From NCBI GenBank assembly GCA_013399875.1, contig VXAZ01001725.1, positions 333,575 through 397,574 of the forward strand: 64,000 nucleotides of DNA. The letters run 5' to 3'. The translations under genes were made by a program, and so were the position numbers. This DNA comes from Gymnorhina tibicen. Taxonomy: Eukaryota; Chordata; Aves; Passeriformes; Artamidae. This document shows positions 27,601 to 39,600 of the stretch, piece after piece. Below the pieces are notes generated by a model. The model was not told where the DNA came from. It saw only the letters and a list, made by a program, of their open reading frames with translations, and did no database searches. The first letter of the stretch is position 1. Each line of letters opens with the position of its first letter.

Positions 27601-30600
27601 TGCAAAAATGTGTGTGAAAGAAACATTCAGTTAATTCGATTAAACATTTAAAATTTTAAACAGTTGGATGTTTCACTGATGATTTGACTGCATTGAACAA
27701 ATCAGTATTTAATAGTCTGCAATAAAAACAGTCACCTTTATTCTTGTATTGAGATTACTGAATGGATGAGTAGACAACAGAAAATAAGGAAATAATGAGA
27801 CTGGACTACAAAGTAGTGTTGCTGTGCCAGCAGCCTAAGTGCTGTTTAGATTTTGTAGGCAAGTGATCAAGATATGAGATGAAAGCCTGGACAAGAATAT
27901 TAATCTCATATAAATGTATTAGAGGGTGTTTAAAAAAAGTACGTGGAGCATGGTGCTCTTACAGGTTAGCCCACAGCCAAAGGTGGGGCTGAGCGTAGGG
28001 GATGGCCAACAGGTGAAGGGTGTGAATGTAAATCAGCAGAACAATAACAGAGAGGACTTTGGGTTTAAGCCCTTGAACTGTCACTGCCACAGTGTGTTAT
28101 TGCAGAGTGAAATTGGCCGGGAATAGACAGGGAAGATATGAGCCCTTAACTTATTTTCAGGTGACATTGCCCCACTTTTATCTCTTTTATTTCTGAACAA
28201 AGGTGAGTGGAGAGTGTTTTTAACTTATCCCAGGCAGTATATTTCCAGGTTGTGATTGCAGAGGGTGAAAGCTAAAGCAGAAATAATGGGATGGGAACTG
28301 AAACAGAAGATCTCTAGTCCGCATTGCAGAGCTGTGCCTGAACACTGTGTAGGGTTTGTAGAGGAACTGGCATCAAGGAGGGAAACCACAGTGTGCTTGC
28401 ACTGGGAAAGAGGAGTGGTTGGAAGAGAATGGAAGGTTGCAGAGAAAAAGGATGGAGAGAGAAAATGGATTGGGTTTCCTGAAGGCTGTGTAAGGATAGG
28501 AAGAAAAGTTGCTGAGCAACTTGTAGGCAGAAAAGTAGTAGGAAGAAAGGAATTAATATTATGGTTGTCAGGGTTCAGCTGGTGTAGAGGAGAAAGTATG
28601 AGGAGTTGCACAACAGTGACACGTGTATGTTGTAAACTGGAAAGGAAAGTGGAAGAGGATGGTCTCGTGGGTGGTTGGGGGACTATCTGATGGTGGCATG
28701 GAGAGACAGAGCAGGCAAACTGGTATGAGCAGAAGATGTATCAGCAAGCAAGTCTGCAGCATGGAAACTGAGCTTGCTGAGGAAAGGGAGGGAGGGAGGG
28801 GCAGAAGCTGAATCTGGAGCTCTGGCCAGTTTGGAGGCAAAGGTCCACTTTGCCTTTGAGTTGCTAAATAATAATGCTCCTGAAGGATATCCAGGGATTC
28901 TTTACATCTTGGTGCAAGAATCATACAGGGATACAAGAATGAGGCATTTGAGACATGCTGTCTGTCACACTATGGTCACTGGACTTGTGTTAAGGCATCA
29001 GCAGAACAGGCTGGGATCACAGGAGATGACACTGAAACCTCTGTGCTGAACTCTTCTGGTTAGATGATTCTGTTTTTGAACAGTAGTTGAAGAGTCTCAA
29101 AGAAACACCTGCAGTTTAAAGTCACGAGTGCTAATGTGATGCTTCTTAAATCTGAATTGTCACTGTGTGCCTCACAGTACTATAGTCAGTCACACCCAAA
29201 AGAAAATCATGTCTTTTGTTTTAAAAGGTGTATCTTCCACAGTGGAATACCAGACAGTAGAGTTGGAACGTGAGCTTGAAAAAGTGAAAAGCAAGAAAAC
29301 AAATCTAGGTAATGAACTTTCTAGTGTTTAATGTAGATTGTAGTTTACTAAATGACCTTGAAGGTGCTGTGTTTAGTTTGGAGCAGTCACTTGATTGATT
29401 CCAGTTTGTTCTTGACCAAATTTGTGCATTTGCAAATAAATACATTACATGGAATCATTGCACCCCTCCGACAAAAAAATTTAAGTAGGGAGTTGGATTT
29501 GGTTCTTATTTTCAGCATTCTTTTAGAGAAATTGTAACACTTGACTTCTTTGGAGCTTTTCATGTATGATATGCTTATGAATATTTGGGCATCACTTTCT
29601 TTTTTGTGTTTGAATTATTTCTATAAAATTCAGATTGTGGTTGTTTTTTTTTTTCCCCTAAAAACATCATCTGCTAATGATGTCCAGTGAAGTTAGTTTT
29701 GTCTTTCTTGCTTTACAAGAGGAAAATACTATTTAAATATCTGAATTTCTGTTCTGTCCCTTTAGGTCATGCTAAAACATACATGTAAACAACATATTTC
29801 TAAACTCAGCACATTTTAAACTTTGTGGAACTGCTGTGTGCTAGGGGAAGAAAAAAGTTATGGTGAAACATGCCTCTAAGTAAAATCTGCTTGTCTCTGT
29901 CTCCCCAGCCTTTCTCTAGAGAGGTTTCATGTTTTTGCCATTGCTTTGTACAGCTGTACAGGGTGGATGTTCTTATGAGCTGGTTAATGTTTGTTCCAGA
30001 TCAGGTTACTGTTACTTATATTTATAATGAGCTTATAGATAGCTGAATGATTCTTACTTGTTTTATTCTAAGGTGATCTATGGTATTAAGCTTCTGTTTT
30101 TTCTCTTCTGAACAGAACGGAGGAAAAAAGCTTCTGCTTGGGAAAGGAATTTAGTCTATCCAGCTGTCATGATACTGCTACTGACTGAGACAGTAAGAAT
30201 TTTCTTTTTTTTCCCCAACAGAAAGTGTGAAGAGTTCTTTGGTCATTTGAGGGAATAGTTTTAAATTTTTTGAGGGATGTGTGTTTAAGCAACAATCTTG
30301 ATATTCTTTTCTTGACCATTTTAAAAAAATGTGACATTATGGAGTCTGTTGAGTACAAATGAGTAGATTTTAAAAGTCTTTTATTCTTTTGGAATACTTT
30401 TCAATAACAAGACTGTTTCTCCTTTTTATAGGCTATTTCAGTTCTCTTAGTTGCTCTCAACATTCTTTACCTGTTGGTTGATGAGACTGCAATGCCAAAG
30501 GGATCAGGGGTAACGTAAACTTCTCTTAGGATTTTTATAACTTTAGTAAAGCTTTGGGGGCCTTGCAGAAGTGCAAGTGTGAACTTTTGCTTTAATAACA

Positions 30601-33600
30601 TGGAAACTAATGAGCCTTGACCTTGACTTTGCTTCTAGGTTTCATTCCTGTGCCCACACAAACATTTATTACATGTCATGTTGTAGCGAGTTCTTACTAA
30701 AAGAGTGCAGAAGCTTTATGTAGATACAGTGATGCAGTAAAGCAGATCAGTAACCTGGAGTTTGCCGTTCTGTCTTAGCAATACATTTCACTGCAGTTTG
30801 GAAGCTGCTGATGCCATTGTGTGGGGGTGGGGGGACTTGGAGGGTAGGACATCAGAACCCCCTTGAAACACTGAATTGAGAAAAGGCTGTATTTTATGTA
30901 AGGCGTTACATGTTTTGTTCTTGGTAGAAGTTAACTTTATGAACTGTTGCATGTATCTTATTTAATTATGCAAAGTATCTTTTTCCTTGTAGGGGCCTGG
31001 AATAGGAAATGCCTCCTTATCCACCTTTGGCTTTGTGGGAGCAGCACTTGAGATCATTTTGATTTTGTATCCTTTCTGTAAGAATTCTGTCTGTTAACAA
31101 GTATTCTGTCCAGTTTTCTGGGACACTGGTAATACACTAAGGTATTTGCCTGGAAAGAAGAAAGAGATAGGTCAGTCCTTCTCAAACACTCGAAGTGTTT
31201 TTGTTTCTTTTTTCTTTAGTTCTTAAGACTGCTAGGAGACTGCTGAGAACTTGAGTGAAACTTGCATTCCTTGGAGGTTCCTTTTTCCTTGATTCTCACA
31301 GCTATCTTATGGTATCTTCTGTCGTCGGCTTCTACAGCCTTCGTTTTTTTGAGAATTTCACTCCCAGGAAGGATGACACAACTATGACAAAGGTAAGGTG
31401 CAGTCTGGGATGGGGGTGGCCCCCTCCTGTCTCTCTAGCCACCCAAGACAAACTGACTCTCTCAGTAATTGCCCTGAATGGCTCATTTGCAGTGATCAGT
31501 ATTTGTTTGTAAGCTGCGTAAACACAAACTGGAAGATTTTCAAAATGCTGAATGAGTGGGAAAAAGGATGTGCTCTGTTTAGTTTGGATGGCATCCATTC
31601 ACTTGTAAAAAGCCAGGAATGGCAGAGCTTGTTAACTGGCTATAGAAAAGCAAGTGAAAGAACTTTCTTCAAAGGAAACTTATTGCTAATGAGTAACTTT
31701 GATTGTGTTAACTGTACTTCAGGGAGCTTGTTTGAGATCTGAACAACGTGGTTGCTAGAAGTAATACAGACAAAGTAATTCAAATTTGAATAATGAAACT
31801 AAGACTGAGGAGGGCTATTCAGCAACATTTTGCAATCTGAAGCTAATTTGACTTTCTACAATTTAGCACTGGCTTTAGAATAACCGATTCCGTTACCTAA
31901 TTCAGAGGAACATGCCTAGGTTTTTGGCAAAATATTCCCACAGCTGACAAGGGGAAGTGATCAGTAACCAAGGAACTGATGTTGAATTTAATTATTTTTT
32001 CAGTATGTTTCATTGTTTCTGGTTTGTTTTGGTTTTTTTTTGAGTAATGGATGAAGATATATTTACTACAAATTGTTGGAAGCGAGAAAGTGGGTATGCA
32101 CACAGAATGATTAGAGTAACAAGTACTAGAGAGTTGGAATGTTCTTAATATTTCCTATTGACTGTTTGCAGTACACCAGGAATAGCGTAGAAATAAATAG
32201 TGAATATACAAATGTCTAACTACTTTCAAGTTTTCTTTTTTTTTTCTTTTGGCTTCTGATAGAACTAGACCTGAAGAAAATGATCCCTTGTGAAAGAAAG
32301 TTTTAATTACTCTTTTTAAAGGCTTTAGAAGAACAAGAGTAAAATCTAACAGCTGTGAATTTTTTCATACTATTTAAAGTAGACAACAGGCATTGAATTG
32401 AAAGGAAGCTCTTTGTTGTAATTTTTTAAATAATGCTAATCCTGCAAGCAGTTACATCCAAGGCTTAAGCTGATGTATCAGTCATCTATTCTAAGCCCAT
32501 GGAATTGTTCTTCTATAAAACATTCACAGGAAGTAAGTAAACGATGCTTCGCAACGTGGTAGTTTTGAATTATTTTGAATCTGAGCATACATAACACTTT
32601 GATTAAAAGCACATGAATACATATTTGATTTTTTTTTTCTTGGATTGTCTTCGTCTTGTTTAACACCATGTGGAGAAAGTGACAGAAGTCAGCAAGACTA
32701 ACAATGTTACTGTAAATTGCTTTAGGTTCAATTTGAAGAATGTGCCTTTTAAGAATTCTTCTTTTTCATCTTGACCACTGTTTATCTTTGTGTTCCCTTC
32801 AGCAATCCCATTTATCATTTTAATGCTGTTTGTCATTTTCAAACAGATAATTGGAAACTGTGTCTCAATCTTGGTGCTGAGCTCTGCTTTGCCAGTGATG
32901 TCACGGACACTGGGTAAGTGAAATGGAAGTAACATCATAGTAAAGGATGTTTAATTGAATTAAAAAAAAAAAAACAACAAAAAAGAACCTGTAGCTGTAT
33001 TTTCCATAGTATGTATTTAATTTGCCATCACTTCTAGTGGAAAGAGCATGTATCCATGGCCTTCATTTCTTCACCAACATGAGCTGTTGAACATACATCT
33101 GTGTACATGAACTGCAGAGCATACTTTCTAAAAAGAAAAAGATGCTAAGCATTTTTTAGAGAATATATTATTTTAAGAGGGTCAGATTTGAAACTTCTTA
33201 AAACAGGAGACTATGACATGAAAAGGTAGGAAAACTGATTGTCCAGAGGAGTATGACATAGTTTCTTGTTCACCGTGAAATTAATTCTTAGTTCCTGTGA
33301 AAAATTTGGGATTTGGTGTCAGAAATTTGAGGTAACACTGAGTGCAAGAGTTAATGACTCTTCATTTATTAAGTTTTTTAATCAGCAGTGATACCAGGCT
33401 ACTTTCATTTTCCCTACAATAATATGTTTGTATTTTTTGTTACTTCATTTTTCAAATTTAACAATTTGGAGTCTACTGTAGCAGAACTGAAGAACTTCTG
33501 ATTTCATTGTGAAGGACTGGCAGTAGCAATTGAAGTAGTTAAGCTGTTTTAACCAGTTGGAAAGTCGTGTTGTATCTTCACTTTAATTAGGTAATCTTCA

Positions 33601-36600
33601 GCTTGAATTCTTGAAGTTAAATTACAAGGCTATTACATGTTAAAGTAGTGCAGAATCCTTGTAGCTAATGTGAATTTCATTGGGAACATTAAATAGAACA
33701 AAACAAAAATCTTCACCTCAGGCTGTACAAGTCTTAAGTACAAGCTTAGAAGTTTGAGCTCAGGCCCACAGACCAGCAGTGTGTGCTCTGTAGTTCTGTA
33801 GCTGGTTTTCTTTTCTGTGAGAATATCCTTGAATTAAGAATACTTCATGTTTTGCAGTAAATTATACTGTATATTCTCATGCTATGTATATCTACAGATG
33901 AGGAGTTTTAATAAACTATAGATATTTCTGTAGCAAATGAAAAACCTTCTGTAATGCATTTTGGAGTGTTCAATCTTAAAATACGCATTCTAGAACTCAC
34001 TTTAAAAAAATATGTAGTAAAACTTCATGAAAATGCAAAGGAGTAATTCACATATTTAAAGCAGTGCAGTTTTAAAATATAACCAGTATGATAAAGGTGT
34101 AAGAAGTAAAATGGTTCTAGCCTGTGAAGCCAGATGTTACATCTGTCCTGTTTTAGAAAAACCACTGTTTTAGAACAGAATTGTAACATAAGTTTGTGTC
34201 CACTAAGTTACTGCATGCAAGACTTGTTTAAAAGAAAATGAAATTAATTGTTAATGATCTATGAGATTAACAGTTGATAATAACCAGATTCTGTGGCAGT
34301 AAGTGTACATGCTGGGCCCATTGTTGTCTCATAGGAAACAGATTAATGGTAAAACTCACTTAAAAACCAGACTAACAAGTGAAATTCCTGAATAGTTTGC
34401 CATAGAGATAAATAAAAGAAGAAAAAAGATGGAACAATTAACACACAGCTAACAAATGCACAGTCACAGCTGTCCAAACAGGATTAATAGAGTGTATTAG
34501 AGTACAGTGAGTCATGTGGTGCTTTGCAGAAATATCAATGTGTGTTGCACTACATGCCACTGCCCTGTGGCACTGAATAGATGAAAAGAAATAAATATGT
34601 TAAGCAGATTCATAGTCTTTCCACTTTATTAAAAAAGCGAGTTCCTAGACTATACAGAAAAGACTAGACTTTATCCTTATGGGAAAGGTGAAAAAGCAGA
34701 ACTTATCTAATACATGTACTGCCCTTTTTCAACTTTTAAAAATGGAAATAGAGTTTCTTACATGTTTCATAGCATTCTAATTAGATATGTAAGTGGTGGA
34801 TGTGTCTAATCTGTCATTCTTCTAGAACTCCAGGAAAGCTTTTAACTAAAATAAGTTACTTTACTTATTTAAGTTAACTCATATTTTCCCAGAACTTTTC
34901 AGCCTTTTATTAGGCCTTCAAAAATCTTTCCCACCAGCACCATATTGCCAATCACAGAGAAACAAATTGGGAACAAGGCACTTAATAGTCAAGAATACAA
35001 AACCAAAGAATTGCAGAGAAAATTGAACTTTCTAGTATACAGAAGTTTTCCTGGAATTCTACACTTGAGTATTACATGCAAGTAAATGAAGATTTGAAAT
35101 TTATTTGTGTGTGCTGTCTGAAACCTACTATTTGTTTTTAACCTGAAGAATTCTTTAATAGTTAATTTGGTAAAATTTCATCAGCTTTTGTGTGTATATA
35201 TTTGTACCACTAGATAAGCAAGTTTTTGTTCAATTACTGAAAAGTTATTAAAATTATTGGTTTTTTTCTCTGTGGGCTAAGTAGGTACTACTTCTGTAAG
35301 GCAGTCATCAAAACCTTTTTAACCTTTTTCTCCCATGAGTTTACAGACTGTCACTGTGTCAGGTCTTTTCTGATGAGCAGTGACTTCTTCTGTTTGTAAG
35401 AAGAAATTGAATGTAATTTATGGACAATAATTTTCCCACCTACTCTAACAGAAGTGTCAGGGTTCATTTCTGTTTGTCCTTGTAACACTGCTCCATGGAT
35501 CACTGTTCTCCTGGACCTCTGTGTGTTGAGGAATGTTACTCCTTTTCCAGAGAATTCCAGTGCTCTGCCTCTTTTGTTCCTTTTCCTTTAAAGTTCTGGA
35601 AGCCTGTATGTTCAAACCTGATTTTCTTAATTTTCATGTGGCTCCACAGTCTGACTAAAACACTGCTGCTTTGGAAATGTTAAGGCCACTGTTTGCCTTC
35701 AAGTGGGAAAGCAGCTCAGTGTTTATTGTCCTTCTTCTCTTTAACAGTTAATTTAGACAGCTGCTTTCTTCTTTCTGTGCTAAGACTTTCTGTGCTTTTT
35801 CAGTATTTCTCCCTGCCTCTTTTGCTATTTTCATCAGTGATTGTTTTGTTTCATCCTTTGAAACTTCTTCTTTTCATTTCAGTACGTTTTCCTCAGATAC
35901 CAATTCAGTAATGCTTTAATTTAAATGACTGATGCTGAGTACAAGCAGTGTGTGTATCTTTTAACATTGTGATAGCTGCCTTGCAAGTCTTGGGTATCCA
36001 GGTACCTAAGTGTCAGGTTTACCCTTGGAAGAAGTGTAACTGACCCTTAATTCTGTCTCTTCATTTATTATCACTTTTGAAGTCAGTTTTTAAAAGCCCC
36101 AAAACCCTTTGAAAATAAATTGATAGAAAATCAGGAGCTTCCAGGAGCTTCAGAACCGAGGCTATTTTGTGATTGCCTTGTTTGCTGCTGCCATTTTAGT
36201 TCTGGGACAGGGTTGTTGCCTTTCCCTGGGCTTAGAATTAAAAGCCAAACATGGTTAGAAGGGAAAAAAGGGTTTTACCTCGGTATTTATTTAAGGATCC
36301 TCAGATGCACCACATCCAGGTAGAATGCACCCCCAAAAGCACACGGAAAATGCACCCTGAGGATGCACCCCTGAAAAATGCACCCCCCCGATGATTTGCA
36401 TATACAGTTACAGACCTTGCAAATTAGCAGATCTATCAAAGATTCCCCAATGAGAGGCTCAAGAGAAGCCCCTGTCCTGAGGAACCTTCCCCCAGGCGAG
36501 GCCTATCTTGTTTACAGAATGTGTTCTGGAGAGGACCTTGGTGTCTGGGGCTTTCTGACCCAACTGCGAGGTTTCCAAGATGTTTGGTCTCTTGGCTTAA

Positions 36601-39600
36601 TGGAACTTTGGGTCTAAGCGAGTTATCAGACCTGGGGAATTACAAGTATGTGGGCTAAAAGCACTAAGGATACATAAAAGCTGCATAAAAGGGTATATGA
36701 AAGGGTATATGAGAGGGGTATGTAAAAAAGCAAAAAATCATCATGGCATCAGGGTCAGCTTCCTTCTTTTGTGCTGTTGTGAGGACACACTACACTCTGA
36801 CATAATCTGTGCAGGAGGTTTTTGGGAATACAACAGCTTTTGAATCCTAGACAGTGGTCATGTGGCTGTCATCTCGATGTTCTGCCATGTATTCAGTGCA
36901 GTACTCCATGACACCTTACAAAGGAGCAACCTGTAGTTCTTCCTCCTCTGCATTCTGGGATGGGCCCTACACCTTGTAGACGTTTCCATGTTTCAGAAAA
37001 ATGTTGTTCCCTTAACTAGTGATTGACATGCCTTTGATCAGCACAAAGCCAAGTGTCAGGGTTGGAGGTGCACTGTGAAGAAGACCTGTCAGCACTATCT
37101 TTCAGCCTAACTCTTTTCCTTCTGTGCAAATGCTCCATGGCTGTAGTGGTGGGCAGATACAGGAGAAAAACTGCAGTTGGAAAGATGTCTTTAAACTTTG
37201 ATTTCAAAAGCAGTGCTCTGGAAAAAACACTTAAAAGGCTTCGTGTTTACCATAAGATGTTGTGGCTTTCATAGAAAGGCTGTTTGCTACCTGTATTTTT
37301 TAATAAAAAAAGCTCATGGTGCATTTCATTCTTTTTTGGAATCATTAAAGATTTCATAGAAAGTGAGGTTTTAAGCAGTTTTCATACAAAAGCTGATTTT
37401 TTCCTAGTTACATTTATTAAAATTATAAAAAGATATTTATATTTTAAGATTCTTATCTATTCTAGATAAGAATTATCTAGAATAGACAATTCACTTCAAC
37501 TCCCATTATTCAAGCACTTTACTATGATATTTTAAAAAAATTTTGGTAAAGGTGTCTTACAGTTTTATAGTGACCAACAAACATTGTCTGTGTGTTTAAC
37601 CATGTGTCTTCTGGTGTGTTGTCTGTAAGAATTTTGCATACAAATGTAAACGTAATAGAATGAAATTTTTGCGCTTCCTAAATGAATGTCATGACTATTT
37701 TGATCTAAGTCTTGCATGCAATTTAACAGGAATCACCAGATTTGATCTGCTTGGAGACTTTGGAAGGTTCAACTGGCTGGGGAACTTCTATATTGTGTTA
37801 TCGTACAACTTGCTCTTTGCTATCATGACAACGTTGTGTCTGGTCAGAAAGTTCACTTCTGCTGTGCGAGAAGAGCTCCTGAAGGCATTAGGTAACACAG
37901 CCCTGAAAATTCACTGTGTGCTTGAACATTCCCTTTCTCCACCACTGACACCTTGACGTGCTACTTGTAAAGTTCTGTCACAGCTCACAGAATACTTTTT
38001 TTTGATGGGAATTTCTCTAAGTTAAGGTGAGAGGATGAATAACGTTGTGTTGTTTTTTGAAGAGTCCAGAGCTAAGGTGCAGGTGTTGACTTTAATGATA
38101 TGCCTGTGGTACTTACTGATCTGCATTTTCAGTCTTTGGAGAGCACAGAAACGTTCTCATTGCTATGAGCAATTATTCCAAATTAAAACTTCAGCTTGTG
38201 TATGGGTTGGCTTTTTTCTTTATTGTTTAAAGGAACTTAAGAGTTCCCTAAAAATAGTTAGCAGAGATCTTAACTGCTTTGTTATGCTTTTTCTTGAGCA
38301 TCTATTCAGAAAATCTTTGTACAGAATGTACAGAACCTTAGTAACTGGCTGAGTAAAACCTGTACTTGATATAATCAAAAATTTGATCAAATTTTGCACT
38401 GTTTCTTGACCTTGGAAGAAAGGATTGAAACACATTTGATACTAAGAGGATAAAATGTTTTTTTTTTTAATTGTTGTTGCCTCATCTTAACTTTACTAAT
38501 TAGCGAAGCTCCTATCTCTTTAGATCCCTAAAGTATTATTTGCTTAAATTGAGAGGACTAATGGTGAAACTTTAGTGTTTCTTTGTATCTGAGGATTCAG
38601 TTTGCATCATCTAGAAGTTACTCATGTTAGTTTTCACTGCTTTCAGAGTTGTGATGCTGAAACAAAATCCAAGCACTGCCCAGAGTGCACCTCTGCTGGT
38701 GGTAAATTAGGTTACAATTATTGTAAAATAATTAGAAATATAGTGTTGAATAAAGAATTATATATGTTGAAGGCAGATTAACAAATTTCAAAACGCAGGC
38801 GTAGTAGGGTGATGGTCACTGGATTTGACACAAGTAGGGAGTTACAAACCCTGAAGTGTGCAGGTACCCGACACAAACTGGGTTTGTTTTCAGCGCTGTA
38901 CATAACAAATGGTGTCTGTTAAAAACTGTCCCATGGAATTCAAAGAATGAGAACCGAAATTGGCCTATGACCTAAAAATTCACGTATTAGGACTACAAAT
39001 AAGACAATACTAAGGAGATTTTTGGTTTTTGGTAGCGCAATAAATTTTGGAATTCCAGTTCCAACAGTGCAAGAAATTAAACTTTGTACATCATGGCACT
39101 TGAATAAAATATTCAGTGTAGTCTACATGAAATGAATAAGAAACTCTTTCCAGTTTTGATCCTTAATTTTAGAGACTTGATAGAAGACTTCAGAGAGGAA
39201 CTGTAGCAAGCAAGGAAGGACTGACATTATGCCTCTTTGAATAAAATATGGCTAAATTTTCTGTCTTTCCTCGTCTCACCCCCTCCCCCTCACAAAAAAA
39301 AAAAAAGTAATTTAACTGCTTGCCTGGGGCAGGATGTGAGATTTGAATTAGCACTCACAATAGAGAATTGTGCAATAAGAACAAATGGTTGGAAACAGAG
39401 ATAAATCAGTAATAGTGTAGTCCTGAAAATGTAATTAGACATATAAATAGTCACCCCAAGACACCTGGTCATCACCAATGACATTAAGATCAGCAATGGA
39501 TGATTTACAAAAAGATGATATAGTTTAAAAGAAATATTTTAGGTAATTAGTTAGGTCTTTGTAGGCAACAGGGTAAATTATTGCAAGTCTTTCTTGGTTC

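Larger units (their letters stand above)
23635..29227 (+). other. LMBR1 intron 9
   Basis: About 5.6 kb of intron. It contains a 22-base tandem duplication, a (TA)n microsatellite, an 18-base perfect hairpin and a purine-rich tract, each listed separately. Otherwise nothing recognised. Confidence 0.7.

Noticed and set aside
28256..28690. Overlapping ORFs of 144 (+) and 128 (-) codons
   Set aside because: Explained by the purine-strand bias of the tract; low-complexity composition.
31398..31742. ORF of 114 codons next to exon 14
   Set aside because: It begins after the exon 14 donor and is intronic; the real exon ends at 31392.
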